From Diplocarpon mali (taxonomy: Eukaryota > Ascomycota > Leotiomycetes > Helotiales > Drepanopezizaceae), in the NCBI GenBank assembly GCA_024741835.1, contig JAENRP010000022.1:62001-126000 (forward strand): a DNA stretch of 64,000 bases, given 5' to 3'. The notes under the pieces were generated by a model. That model saw only the letters and a program-made list of their open reading frames with translations. It made no database searches and had not been told where the DNA came from. Position numbers and translations under genes: made by a program. Shown here piece after piece: positions 1 to 12,169 of the stretch (positions within the stretch are counted from its first letter, which is position 1; each line of letters opens with the position of its first letter).

Positions 1-1727
1 CAGCCTAGATCGAACCCACCTTTCGACTCTGGTGGCAAGACGCCGCATCTCCTCCTTTCGTAATCGAGAGCTGACCTCACCCAAGTCCTTCTCATACAAC
101 ACAGATTGTTGCTTAAAGTTAGTCCATGGAACTCCTTCAATAGCCAGGCTTCGCGCCTCAGCCTCAAATTGTGCAAGTGCAACCTTCGTCTCGCGCTCCA
201 CAATCTCGGCAAATTCGTAAGAAGCACCTTTCTTCTGGCCAGCTTTGACCGCTGCCGAAACCGCATCGCTGAAAGATGCAACACCTGCTTTGTGTGCTGC
301 AGTGAGTTGCCCACTGTACAAGGCCCGCAATCTAGTATCAATCTTTCCTTCCAGCTCCACCCGCTTTCTGGCGTAGACCCCTTTGTGATATCTGCTGGCT
401 TCAACTTCGAAAGCCTTGATGCTCTTCAGACGCGCCTCTGATCCAGCTGCACCGAGATCCTTTAGTACAGCGGGCTTTCCACGTCTCACGCCTTCAGCTT
501 GTCTCTCCTCAAGTGGCTGGATAGCTATGTCGAAGGCTTCCAGGACCTCGCGGGAGATCTCGTCGCAACGAAACTGTGCCAACAGCTCCTGTTGCGTAGG
601 CAGGTCCAGGTCCTTGTTACTGACAATTTGGTCCCAAACCCCTTGGGCATAGACGGAAAATCCATCGGCAGGAATTCTGCGATGGTACTCCGGGAGGAAA
701 ATCCCACCCTGGAGTTCATGCGCCGCATCGAAGCCGTGCTCCTTTGCTGTTCGGTATCCAGCCCTGAATCTCGTTCCCAGACTAGCTACCTCCGTCAAGA
801 ACAGGTCTGGTTGCAGTATCTTATGCGGTAACGCGGCAAACCCGAAATCGAAATAATCTTCTATTCGGGAGCTCTCAAGACCTTTTGGTTTCGATAGGCT
901 AGTCCATATGTTTGTCAAATCGGCGATCAGTGTGTTGCGCAGGTTCGTGAGGGGAGTCGTTCCGAGATGATCGCGAATAACGAAAAATAACAGAGACCGA
1001 GGATTGGATCTGGGAGTGTTAGAGCTTTTGTAGATCTGGGATCAGTCACATACTGCTTATCTTTCAAGAACAACTGCAGATTGACTTCGAAAACTGTCTT
1101 CAGTAAACCCATGTTGGCACCTTGGTACAATCCGACCTGGTGCTCCCAGATGTTGATAATCAAAACCTCGCTGGTAGCCAGGGCGAACAGGGCGCTTTTT
1201 CTTTCGAAATCTTGGTCTTCCCCACGCTCACGACCATCGGTACCTTCTACGTCCATTACCAGTATATTATCCGCCATTTTCTGCGAATCCGGGAGTTGCG
1301 CCTGATCCCGCTTGTTCTTGGACATCCATATCCCTTTGGTGGTCTGCCGCCGCTCTGTCTCGGACATAACCCCAAACTGAGTCCCGAATAAGTGGTTGAG
1401 TAGGGTTGACTTCCCCGTGGATTGCGAGCCAAAGACGGATATGAGATGGTAATTGAAGCCAGATTGTGCAATCTTGGTGAGTTGGAGGTAGGAGTTCAGA
1501 TGAGGGCTACAGACTTGTCAGTTGGAATTGAAAAGCTGCCGGAGAACCGCGTACTTGAAGTCCTTGTCTTCGTCGATTATCTGGACGCCATGTTCGTACT
1601 GCTCCTTGGTCGGCGCATCACCAACCGCAGCAAAATGCCCATTCATGGTCATGATAGAAGGGGCGGTTGGGAATCGAGAAGCTGCAGAGGGCCTTCCCGC
1701 ATCTTGTCCGTTCGGTTGCGAGGCCAT
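1..1727 (-). CDS. SEY1: Sey1/RHD3-family ER membrane-fusion GTPase, 3' part missing
   Basis: Dynamin-like GTPase that fuses ER tubules (Sey1/atlastin/RHD3 family). Coding exons read 1727-1555, 1506-1054 and 1009-1, the last running off the left edge. The introns are 48 bp and 44 bp. About 545 codons are present, so roughly one third of a usual ~860-residue Sey1 is missing, including the C-terminal membrane hairpin. GTPase motifs visible are the P-loop GSQSTGKST (about residues 84-92), DVEGTDGRE (about 143) and FFVIRD (about 217-222). The stretch around [20 protein letters not shown] is a family hallmark. The ATG at 1727 is chosen because splicing from it gives a continuous frame into the P-loop. 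The gene is divergent to the permease at 3158. Family assignment is secure; exact splice sites are inferred from frame continuity. Confidence 0.95.
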
Positions 1728-3157
1728 AGTGACTCTTCACAAAACCGGTTATAGATGTTGATGTGACGTTGCGAGCTTGTCCTCTGTCCGGGTCACACAT
1801 GTATGGGCACCGGATGGCATCTGAAGAGACAGGGGGGGTCAACAGGTACGCTTTGCCGGATCCGGCTACAAGATGAGATCTCACGTGCCGCCAGTAGGCT
1901 GGCAACTTTGAGGTACGAGGACGCAGTACAGTAATTCCAGATGGTTGATATCTTTGCTTCCATTTCTTTTCCGGCATTCCAATGTCCAGAGTTATGTTGT
2001 CGCTGGCTTCCCATCTCAGAGGTTTGCTGGAGCTACATAGTGGGCGTCGGCCGCAAGTACAGGGCTTTGCAGACTATTCATTGTCTGTCCGCCCATGAAT
2101 GCCGAAGAGTACGCTCAGCATTCGGATATGATCCTCAAGTCAGGTTGATCAATACTCTCCTATTGTCTCCGCGCTAATTATCGTAGGAGTTTGACATCTA
2201 TGTCAAGCGAAGCCGTGACGTTAATAGCTAGCTTAAACTGTGGTCTAAGCGTATTCGAAGCTCCGGCATACATACCTCGTACAATTGGTGTTCTTCAACC
2301 ATTGACGGTTTAGACAAATCGACTAACTCGATTTCGGCGAGTTCGAACCTGGAGTCTTTCTTGCTAGAGCTGTGTGGTGATTGAGAGGTGACTTTTAAGA
2401 TACTGATGATGATAGATAGTTCTTGCTTGGATCAAGCCTCTTCAGGTACCTGTATAGCATATGGGGTCGGAGTTTATTGATGGCCCGCTCCCGAAGTCCC
2501 GGTTAATCCTTTGACTTTTCTTGTCACAAATTAAAATATTTATTGAGAGTAAGGAGAGGCATCTGCCTGCAGTAAGTTAATTGCGCTCTCTAAGCTCGTA
2601 TCTATCTCGGTCAATCGCAGCTAGCGTCGTTGTTGGGATATGGAAGTTTGGGGAGATGAACAAGACTTGGCGCATGGAGCTCTGGTGATAAAGACAAATA
2701 TTGACATGGCAAAAGTTCCGGACATGCAGAGCAGCGTGAGTTGAAGAAGTCATTTCTCAGCAGTACTGTCATGATTCTCGCTTGTAGTGGAGGGTCATGG
2801 TTTTGACTGCGTCAAAACAGGCTCTCTGAACCCGTGAATACCGTATTATGGTGATGTTGTGAAGACTCAACTCTCTTTTCGCTTTTGATTGGCACCGACT
2901 GGAATCTCTGGTTCTAGCCCCCCTGATGGGCCGTGGTGGCAGCCGGGCTTTATCTATTGTCTGGCTATCTTTATCTCGTCCCTCCGCTCCCGATAGTTAG
3001 ATGCAAGGCTACGCCTTATCTGTTGCCTGCTTGGGACCGTCACGAGCCTGGCCCGAGAATATTTATATATACACAACGTCCGTTGCGGTCAGGAGTTCTG
3101 CTGCTCTTGAAATCTTCTGGCCCATGTTTCCGGGCTTTCGAAGCCATCGTAGAAAAC
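1728..3157. other. Intergenic region between divergent SEY1 and permease
   Basis: No supported gene. Contains a CACGTG E-box at 1882-1887, about 155 bp upstream of the SEY1 start, and a TATA-like stretch near 3062. Otherwise unremarkable, moderately AT-rich sequence. Confidence 0.6.
3062..3072 (+). promoter_or_regulatory. TATA-like element upstream of permease
   Basis: TTTATATATAC lies about 90 bp upstream of the permease ATG at 3158, a plausible TATA position with a short leader. Inferred from position and sequence only. Confidence 0.4.
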
Positions 3158-5320
3158 ATGACGAGGCCATCATCGACCGCTCCCAGCGACGGCGCTACTG
3201 CCAACGCCGATACGGCTTTGGAGAATATGGGATATAAGTCAGAGCTGCCCAGGTCGCTGAGCATGATGTCTATTCTCGGGCTGTAAGTCGACCATGGACT
3301 TCCGCTTGCTCACCGCACACCGTTTCTGATTGTCAACAGCTCCTTTGCCATCATGGCTGTTCCATTCGTAAGTCTCGCCTTCTGGTGGGAAACCCTCCCG
3401 ACTACCAATGTCCTATTGCCAGCTCTGTAGCTTTGCTGCTTTCCAATATCATCATCTCAGAATTCGGACCCGTACTCCTCCAATGCCCAAGTTAATTCCG
3501 GACATGGGTGTCTCGACCTTGCCTCTGTATTCGAGACTAACCTCGGCATAGGGTCTCAGCACCACAATGGCCATTTCTTTGACGGACGGTCAATCCGTCA
3601 CGGTCTTGTATGGATGGATCTTTGTTTCTATTATCTCGCTCAGCATTGCCGCATCTCTTGCCGAGATTTGTGCCGTCTACCCAACTTCAGGGGGTGTTTA
3701 CTACTGGTCTGCCATGCTGTCGACGAAAGACTATGCACCACTGGTTTCCTGGACCGCGGGATGGTGTGTACAGCCCATCCAAAGTTCGGGGTGGTTTTGA
3801 TGTCTGAAGACGTAAGGCTAATCCACTATATCGTAGGTTTACTCTCGTCGGGAACTGGACAGTTACATTGAGCATCAACTTTGCTGGTGCCCAATTGATC
3901 TTATCCGCCATCACGATTTTCGATCCTGATTTCGTCGCAAGTCAATGGCAGACAGTCCTCACTTTCTGGGCCGTTATGATAGTCGCATTCCTGGTCAACG
4001 TTTTCTGGGCTAAACACTTGGACTTGATCAACAAGATATGCATCTACTGGACTTCGGCGTCAGTCATCATCATCGTCGTTACGATTCTGGTCATGGCAGA
4101 TGATCGGCGAAGTGCTAAATTTGTTTTCACTCACTTCGATGCTTCGGCTAGCGGCTGGCCCGCCGGCTGGGCTTGGTTCGTTGGTCTACTTCAAGCTGCC
4201 TGTAAGTCCTCTCGACTAATCATTGCGCAACGATGCATACTAACCGCCATTCGAAATAGATACGCTGACAGGTTCGTACACGTAACGAAGACCTTCGGAC
4301 CACTTGAAGATGAAGCTTTGTACTGACTTCTAATCAGGCTATGGGATGGTGGCCTCCATGTGCGAAGAGGTCCAGAACCCAGGACGTGAAGTCCCGAAGG
4401 CAATGGGTAAGCTACTTGCAGCCGCCTCTTCCCCAGAAATTACTCTTAGCAAACATTCCGTACTGTCTCATTCGATCATCGATACTGACGTGCATGTAGT
4501 TCTCTCCGTAGCAGCGGCCGGCTTCACCGGTATTATCTATTTAATTCCCATCTTATTCGTTCTCCCGGATGTCAGCCTCCTCCTCGGCGTGGCCAACGGT
4601 CAGCCCATAGGCTTAATTTTCAAAATCGCCACCGGCTCCGCAGGCGGCGGATTCGCCCTCCTCTTCCTCATCCTCGGCATCCTCTTCTTCGCCGGGGTAG
4701 GTGCCCTCACCGCCGCCTCCCGGTGCACCTATGCCTTTGCACGCGACGGCGCAATCCCGGGCTCTACTCTGTGGAAGCGAGTCGACAAGCGCCTCGACAT
4801 CCCCTTGTGGAGTCTCGTCTTGGCTACTCTTGTGGATTGTATCCTGGGGTGTATTTACTTCGGCTCCACATCGGCCTTCAACGCTTTCACGGGCGTCGCT
4901 ACGATCTGCCTGTCCGTCTCCTACGGTATCCCCATCCTCGTCTCTCTGCTGCGTGGCCGCCGAGCGGTACGCCACTCCTCCTTTTCCCTGGGGAGATTCG
5001 GGTTCTTCATCAATGCCGCAACCACCGTCTGGATCGCCTTCGCCATCGTGCTCTTCTGCATGCCGACCGCGATCCCCGTGACTTCGGTCTCGATGAACTA
5101 CGCCTCGGTGGTGTTCTCGGGCTTCGCGATGATAAGCGTGGTGTGGTACATCATCAGCGGGAGGAAGAACTTTACGGGCCCGCCGCTCCCGTCTGATATT
5201 GAGCCGGAGCGTGACGGTCAGGTCGTCGGGGACGCATTGGGCAGGATCACGACGGAGGCTTATGATACGTTGCATGATAGTCAGGATGGTATGAAGAGCA
5301 AGCTCCCCGAGAACCTATAG
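3158..5320 (+). CDS. Amino-acid/GABA-type permease (APC superfamily), 7 exons
   Basis: Twelve-helix plasma-membrane permease of the fungal GABA/choline/amino-acid transporter group (Uga4/Hnm1-like). Exons: 3158-3282, 3340-3367, 3552-3763, 3837-4201, 4260-4271, 4338-4406, 4500-5320, giving 543 residues. Hallmarks are GLSTTMAISLTDGQSV, AEICAVYPTSGGVYYW, SWTAGWFTLVGNW, MCEEVQNPGREVPKAM and ILFFAGVGALTAASRCTYAF. Exon 5 is only 12 nt and supplies the end of YTLTGYGM. The sixth intron (4407-4499, 93 bp) is open and in frame, so an automatic caller could read through it. The intron at 3368-3551 (184 bp) is long for this window and should be checked. Substrate cannot be told from sequence; GABA, choline or another amine are possible. 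Confidence 0.9.
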
Positions 5321-6253
5321 AAGCTGGGTCTGGAGAGTTTGACGTAATTTATCCGTTTGTTTTTGTAAATAGATTCTATGAACTGGGTAAATAGTGCATA
5401 CTGTGCCGCATGTCCAACCTCGGTTATTATCGACATGCACTGCGGAAAATGCACTGGTGTCAATTATTCAATGGACAATAGTCGATCTCAACTAAGCTAC
5501 AAGTTTTCAGTCCCTCCACAACTGCTCCTAGTCTCTTGTTCTGCAAAGGCCTGCGCCACCAAATAAATGCTTAGCCTCTGTGCTCAAAAGTAAAAATAAT
5601 CGCCTGGACTTGCCAGAGGGAGTGGCCGATGATCTTTTTTCGGCTCGCGCGACTCGATCGACCCAAGAATCCCATACTCCCGGTCAGTTGGAACCTGACG
5701 TCTCGGGATTTACTGACGGAGGAACAGTAAGCATCGCGATAGGCCCTGCACTTCGCCCGCCTGTTGGGTATCCTCCGTACCGGAGCAATCTGCGAAAGCA
5801 GAAACGTGGCTGATCTTGGAGTCTTGCGCACCAACACCGAAACTGTCTCCTTTCCAACCAAGCGGCCTTGAGAGACAAGGGCTCCACGCCTTGCAGTAGG
5901 TCCAGATGACAAAGCTGCATGTGTATATTCACAGATTGACACATGAATTAGCTTGTTGCCGCCTTATTTTAATTTTGTGGCTAGCAATCTTAGGATGAAG
6001 CTGGTAGCTTTTGGAGGCATTTGAACCTAGTATAGTGTCCACCGCGAGCCGTGCGCGCAAATTATTGCGATGCCTGTCACTCCCCAATAGGTCTTCATAC
6101 CATGATATTATGTTCGAGTTACTCTTGATTATGGCTACAGAGGCGTGCTAAAAGCTCCGAATAAGATCTAGTACAGGTGACAAGAAGTACCCACAGAAAA
6201 ATCCAGTTCCATTTTCATCCCAACTACCATATAACCAATATGAACGCTTAGAT
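5321..6253. other. Intergenic, convergent permease / WW gene
   Basis: Downstream of both the permease and the WW-domain gene. A few open frames of about 80-120 codons around 5570-5945 have no recognisable motif or splice-consistent extension, and I treat them as chance. Confidence 0.6.
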
Positions 6254-7728
6254 TTAGTACCTCGGGTTCTGGTGTTGAAATCCGTCAGAGGCTCCATAAT
6301 TGGCTTGTGACTGGTTCGGGTGTGTGTTCATTGATTGAGGCGGACCAGAGTTACCATACAAACCACCCGAGTGCGAGCCTCCAAAGTGGTGGCCTTCTGA
6401 CTGGGGAAAATTTCCGGTGTATTGAGGGGGCCCGCCGTAAGATGATGCGCTTGGATAAGCGCCTGGAGGAGGTGGGGGATATTGCTGAGATTGCGGGGGT
6501 GGGTGACTATGGCCGTAGGAGGTTTGGTGTTGGAGACCGCCGTATGGTGGCTGTTGTTGCTGGTTGGGAGAAGCACCGTAGAATTGCTGGTGTGCTGGAT
6601 GGGAGGGTTGCCCTCCATATGAAGGCTGCGGGGAGTTGTATGATTGGGAAGGTTGGGAGGGTTGGGAGGGTTGGGAAGGGTGTTGGGGTTGACTTTGGCC
6701 GTAGGGAACGTGGCTTTGCTGAGGCTGTGAATTATAAGTCGGGGTTGATGAAGCACCTCCTGGCTGGTAGGATGCTGGTGGTGTTTGTCCGCTGTATCCT
6801 TGACCAGATGTGTTGCTCGAGTTATAGCCGTAGTTATTTCCCTGCTTCAGCAGATTAGCAGTTTGTTTTCATGATTTGATCAAGGCCATACCGAAGCTTG
6901 GTGCCCACCACCGCCAAACATTCCGCCTATTTGTCCCATCAAACCTCCCTGCGACTGACCGTGTGAACTAGCCCCTGAGTAATTTGTGTTTTGCTGATTG
7001 TGATCTTGTTTCTTACCTCCTCCCAAGAATTGACCAGCGAGTGCGCCTACGAGACCTCCAGTACCACTGCCAGAGCTGCTTTGTCCACCATTATGGCTCG
7101 ATCCACCTCCGAGGAGACTGCTTGCCATTCCAACAAGGCCGCTGCTACCTCCACTCTGCTTCTTTTTGCCTCCCAGCAATTGGTTCATAGCGAAATTACC
7201 AATGTTTCCTGATAAGCTCCTGTCGCCGGAATATGACTCAGTCGTTCCATCGCGGTGTCGAATGGACTGGCTGCCGTCCTGGTTTGTGACAATGTCCAAA
7301 TTCTGCTGTCCTCCTGGTTGACCGTACGGATGATCCACCGCTTGAGGAGTGTGCTGTGGTGTTGGACCGTTCGCGACAGCGCGAGTCGGAGTCTCCCATC
7401 TATTGGCAGATTAGTTCATGTACTATACAACGCTTCTTTGTGGCAGCGCCTCCTATCATCTGCTCTTGAAAATGATTCTGGACCAGAGCGATAATTTCCG
7501 AGGCACAATAAACCCCTCCAGGTTGTGACATACTGCGAAGCGCCAGTTGAGATCTGAACGTAATAGTACTTCTTCGAGTTCGCATCCCATTGCGCGATCC
7601 ATCCCTCTGGTAGAGGAGGGGGAGCGTAGGAAGGGCCTTCCTGGCCAGGACTACAATCTGTCAGCTTCTTGTCAAATAACGAGGAGCGCGGGAAGGTTGA
7701 GGGGCATATACGTCGCTGGACCAGTCAT
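6254..7728 (-). CDS. WW-domain protein with Gly-rich and Gln/Pro/Ser/Tyr-rich tail
   Basis: Exons 7728-7712, 7650-7534, 7399-6892 and 6841-6254 join to 409 residues. The first exon is only 17 nt. A single WW domain lies at about residues 19-49 (W23, YYY at 34-36, second W46, P49), split by the second intron. A glycine-rich middle follows, with repeated GGGSS, FLGGGKK and MFGGGG-like units. The last ~195 residues are dominated by Gln, Pro, Ser, Tyr and Gly, including a short tandem run of Gln-Pro-Ser. WW domains bind proline-rich ligands. The tail composition resembles prion-like, condensate-forming regions (inference). Similar WW/low-complexity proteins occur in other filamentous fungi as uncharacterised; no function is assigned. 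Confidence 0.82.
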
Positions 7729-8307
7729 GTTGGAACTAGATATATGAATGTTTCCTTTTATTTTCTGAGGGGGTGCAAGTTTGAGAATAAAAGAAGACGT
7801 TGATGGGAATGAGTACGACAGGAGAAAGAGAATTGGGTCGCGTCGTACTCGGGAGAGCTGCGATATGGTTGCCAAAGAGCACCCAGGACTTGAGCACAGC
7901 CCGCACTAGGGCAATATTCACCAGCAAATCGAGCCTTAGCCACAATGTGACTTTCTTACGCAGCCGAAGCAGCCTGCGTACAATTGCTGGGAATTTAAGT
8001 GTAGTGATCGCAGATTTACATTAAGTTTATCGTTCTCATTTTTTACCTTGCCTCTCGTGGTGGCACTATCCTAGAGGCTACTTATATTTATCCGACAACT
8101 ACCCTGGGTTAAATTGACTTCTGGCGAACGCTGGAGTTTATACAAAAGTACACTGCCCCGCAGAGCGTGGCATGGCGTCATGCAATATCAAAACCCACTT
8201 CTCAAAATATTGAGGACTTTTAGACTTTGGTAAATTTCTTCTCGTTGATTGGCGCTTCTGATATCGAGAGCTAGATATTAACATCTCACAAAACAGTCAC
8301 AGTAATT
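7729..8307. other. Intergenic between WW gene and GST pseudogene
   Basis: Presumed promoter and leader of the WW-domain gene. AT-rich; no gene or clear element seen. Confidence 0.5.
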
Positions 8308-9153
8308 ATGGGTCACGACCGTCCTGTCTCAAAGCTCTTTTCCCACGCAACAGGAGCTGCTGCGCTATTGGCCAAGGAGCATGAAAAATAACCGCTGAAG
8401 TTGTATTCTGGCTAGGTATGTTTGCCTTTCGTTTTAATATATTCTCAATGAGTAACTAGATATGATTATGTTCATTCGTCCAGAATGCACTCCTCGTTTT
8501 ACTAGAGAAAAATATACCCTCCCAATACATCGAAGTCTATTCAATCCGTCTTTCGATGGCTTATTTTTGAAACCACGAGCCGGAATATCTTCTCTAACTC
8601 AGCCCTCGTGGCCTCGTTCCAACTCTCGAGTGTAACAAACCATTTTACGAGAGCACAGTTATCTGTGAGTTTATAGAGGTGACATACCATTCAGCGACGC
8701 CGCATCTCCTAGCCCCCGATCCATACGCAAAAGCCCCGACTCGGATCTGGGTTGATTTCGTATCTTCACGCATCATCCCAGACTCTCATCGCTTCTTACA
8801 ACACCATTCTAATCCAAGTACCAGCATCGTAAGCATGCGTAGTGAACTTCTTGATAAGCTAAAGCAATTCACTGAAGCTATAGACCATACCGGCCCATAA
8901 TTTTTTGGGAAGGATGTGAGTCTTACTGATCGAACCGCTGGGTGTTTGAGTAGTTCAAGGAAGGTCTGAACATCCCCGAGAGAAATGTGTGGACGAGGTG
9001 GGAGAAATGGCTGATGCGATCGAGCAGAAGGACAGTGACATCAAGACGACCAGCAATAGGGAGCACTAATTACCGATTCATCAGAGATATGCAGATGACA
9101 CCTCACAGAGCGAGCTTGCTAAGGCCACGAGAGAAGGGAAGGGCGTCCCTTGA
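8308..9153 (+). pseudogene. Decayed glutathione S-transferase pseudogene
   Basis: Fragments of one cytosolic GST appear in order but are broken. The start MGHDRPVSKLFSHATGAAAL is followed by an in-frame TAA, then PLKLYSG and a TAG. A degraded piece ending EKNIPSQYIEV comes next, at about 8480-8540. From about 8600 an intact run covers PRGLVPTLECNKPFYEST, the SPYA-like segment and RIWVDFVSSRIIP, to about 8900. After that FFGKDVSLTD, WTRWEKWL and RYADDTSQSELAKATREGKG occur in shifted frames with further stops (GP-TAA-FF, FE-TAG-FK, REH-TAA-LP). The thioredoxin-like N-domain and the helical C-domain are both represented. At least five stops and several frameshifts rule out a simple intron explanation. 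It sits tail-to-tail with the PGA1-like gene. Confidence 0.85.
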
Positions 9154-9210
9154 TCTGTTCGGGCTTGAGGTCGAGCAGACTGAGAAGCCTCGAAATAGCT
9201 TCGACGCGAT

Positions 9211-9964
9211 TCAAGAATTCTTCTTCTCCGCATTCTCTGTTGACAAGTTTTTGATCCATCCACTAAGGCCTCTCGCTATATACCAGCTGCCAATTGCAAT
9301 CAATATGATATATGCTGCAGTTGGAAGCAACGACCGTGGCAATATGTTGAAGATCAAAGGGTCGAGGATTAAATCCGCGTACACCGGTGGGACTTGCCCC
9401 ATCAGAGTCTTGTTCGTTGTATAGTATTCGGCCGCGGAAAAGAGTTGTAGAAGCAGCATCGGAGAGGCATCTTCTTGTATGCCTTGCCTTTCTGCCGGTA
9501 ACATAGTTGGTTGGGAGACCTCACCGACCTTTTGTTCTCGTGTCTCTGAGTATTTTGTAAGAGACGATATCAACTCTGGAGTCTGGAATACTGTAGATAG
9601 CTCATAAGTATCTAGACGAAAAGAAGTTGGCTGCTGGGTCAGTTAGTTCAGAGCGAGCAGGTAGAAGCGAAGTGCATACCGTTGCAGCCCAGCATACCCT
9701 GACCTCATACCTTTGCCCTTCTTGTAGCCTGTGGAGTAGGAACCAAGATGCCTGGCCGTATTGGGAAGAGTTGGTTGGGAACTCTGTATTAACGTGTGTC
9801 CTCAATGACCATTGCTGCGGCGAAAGAGAATCGAGATGTAGGTCTTTGAGGGTGGGATGCTCGGCAGGAATTTGAAAACTCCTTGGACCGATGAAAATAG
9901 TTTTCTCGGTATTCGCGAGGACAGCACAGGTTTGAGTGAGCAATAATAAAGTAGAGAGATACAT
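9211..9964 (-). CDS. PGA1-like ER membrane protein (GPI mannosyltransferase II co-activator family, tentative)
   Basis: Exons 9964-9680 and 9630-9211, with a 49-bp intron, encode 234 residues. An N-terminal signal peptide (MYLSTLLLLTQTCAVLA) and a single C-terminal transmembrane helix (about residues 195-217, SLLPTAAYIILIAIGSWYIA) flank a lumenal domain that contains GQRYEVRVCWAATPTSFRLD. The splice was chosen because it joins CWAAT to PTSFRLDTYELSTVFQTPEL without a stop. This architecture and the EVRVCW motif match, as I recall, fungal Pga1 proteins that help Gpi18 add the second mannose of GPI anchors in the ER. The family call is tentative; the secreted/type-I membrane topology is well supported. 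Divergent to alpha-tubulin. Confidence 0.6.
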
Positions 9965-10404
9965 GGCGTCTATCGTAGAGAAGGGATGTAGCGGTATTAC
10001 GGAGAAATTCAAGCTCAATTCCAGAGCTGTCTCTCGCAATATCAATATATTCACTCAATTACAGCATAGATATGAAGTAATCAAGTTGCGGGTTCTGTAC
10101 GTTAGAATTCTCTGATCGTGTCTTTGTTTCGGAACTTTGAAGTAATCACTGTTGAAACGCTCTTCCACTCAGGTACACGAAACAGCTTTAGCGCGATATA
10201 GAGGCGCGATTCCTCTTTCGGTGATAAACAGATGCACGGACGGAGCGACCCACTCAAGAAATCAACAGCTTGACTGAACACCTCCTTCTTCCCCACTATC
10301 ACCTTCGCAGACTAAACTGAAGACTGACCCAGCAATTAAATTTGCTGTGACCTTATCGACATCGTCAGCTTACCACTCTCTTCAAATTCATCAACAGCAT
10401 CAAA
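9965..10404. other. Divergent promoter region, PGA1-like / alpha-tubulin
   Basis: A 440-bp shared upstream region. The part just before the tubulin ATG is pyrimidine-rich and ends in a favourable CATCAAAATG start context. No other element claimed. Confidence 0.5.
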
Positions 10405-12169
10405 ATGAGAGAAGTTATTAGCATCAACGGTAAGGACGCGCCGCACACCGCTCCCCTATCCGCGTTCCCAACATCCTTACCCCTTTGTGCTGACTCGTCT
10501 ACTCTAGTCGGCCAGGCTGGCTGCCAAATCGCAAACTCTTGCTGGGAGGTAAGCTCGACTTGGGATCAATGGGAATATTGAGCTGCCACACTCCCCTATG
10601 CAATCTGCAGTCACTAACGCGCGAGATTTTCATTACAGCTTTACTGCCTTGAGCACGGAATTCAGGTAGGCAGACCTCCCACCAAGCCCATTCCAAATAC
10701 TACATGCATTCTTCGAACGCTATCTAACGCTTTATACCTCACTCAGCCTGATGGATACTTGACCGAGGAGCGCAAGGCCGCCGAACCTGATCAGGGTTTC
10801 AGCACTTTCTTTTCCGAGACTGGTAATATAAACATCTTCGAATTCCTCTTATCTATATCTAACACGCTCCTGTGATGTAGGTCAAGGCAAATATGTCCCG
10901 AGAACCATCTACTGCGATCTCGAGCCCAATGTTGTTGATGAGGTCCGTACTGGCACATACCGCAGCTTGTTTCACCCAGAGCAAATGATCACTGGCAAGG
11001 AAGACGCTTCAAACAACTATGCTCGTGGGCACTACACTGTCGGAAAGGAGTTGATCGACCAGGTTTTAGACAAGGTCCGCCATGTCGCTGATAACTGCTC
11101 TGGTCTTCAAGGCTTCCTTGTGTTCCACTCTTTTGGTGGAGGAACTGGCTCTGGATTTGGAGCTCTCCTTATGGAGCGTCTGTCTGTTGATTTTGGCAAG
11201 AAGGTCAAGTTGGAGTTCTGTGTCTACCCAGCCCCTCAAACCGCTACCTCCGTGGTTGAGCCATATAACTCTATCCTCACCACGCACACCACACTTGAGC
11301 ACTCCGACTGTTCCTTCATGGTCGACAACGAGGCCATCTACGACATCTGCCGAAGAAACCTTGGTCTTGAGCGCCCCAACTACGAGAATTTGAACCGTCT
11401 GATTGCTCAAGGTACGTCAGAATGCATGCCGAACAACTTTCAGATGAACGCTAACGAAACTGTATAGTTGTCTCCTCTATCACCGCCTCCCTCCGTTTCG
11501 ATGGCTCTCTTAACGTTGATCTTAATGAGTTTCAGACCAATTTGGTTCCATATCCACGTATCCATTTCCCTCTCGTTGCCTACGCGCCGGTTGTTTCCGC
11601 TGCCAAGGCTTCCCATGAGGCAAATTCGGTCCAAGAGATTTCCATGTCCTGCTTCGAACCCAACAACCAGATGGTGAAGTGCGACCCACGCAACGGAAAG
11701 TACATGGCTACCTGCCTGTTGTACCGTGGTGATGTTGTGACCAAAGATGTGCACGGTGCTGTTGCTACTCTTAAGACCAAGCGTACCATCCAATTCGTCG
11801 ACTGGTGCCCAACTGGCTTCAAGATTGGCATCTGCTACCAGCCACCCCAGATGGTCCCTAATGGTGATTTGGCGAAGGTTAACCGTGCCGTGTAAGTTTT
11901 ACTGGTTCTAAATGAGACTGAAATGGCTAACACGAGATAGCTGCATGCTTTCCAACACAACCGCTATTGCTGAGGCTTGGTCTGCTTTGTCTCACAAGTT
12001 CGACCTAATGTACTCCAAGCGTGCGTTCGTCCACTGGTACGTCGGTGAGGGTATGGAGGAGGGTGAATTCTCCGAGGCCCGTGAGGACCTTGCTGCTCTC
12101 GAGCGTGATTACGAGGAGGTTGCTACGGATTCTCTCGAGGGCGATGACGGTGCTGAGGCCGAGTATTGA
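10405..12169 (+). CDS. Alpha-tubulin
   Basis: Microtubule subunit. Exons 10405-10429, 10508-10548, 10639-10665, 10747-10822, 10881-11411, 11468-11891 and 11941-12169 give exactly 450 residues, the usual length. It begins MREVISI, contains the GTP-binding GGGTGSG loop (about residues 142-148) and the alpha-specific [17 protein letters not shown]. It ends in an acidic tail finishing EAEY, so the C-terminal tyrosine is kept. Dense small introns near the 5' end are typical of fungal tubulin genes. Filamentous fungi often have two alpha-tubulins; which paralogue this is cannot be decided here. Confidence 0.97.

Noticed and set aside
4613..5275. 220-codon minus-strand frame inside the permease
   Set aside because: Shadow of the GC-rich third codon positions of the real gene; composition is Arg/Asp/Glu noise.
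5571..5942. 123-codon minus-strand frame between permease and WW gene
   Set aside because: No recognised motif and no splice partners.
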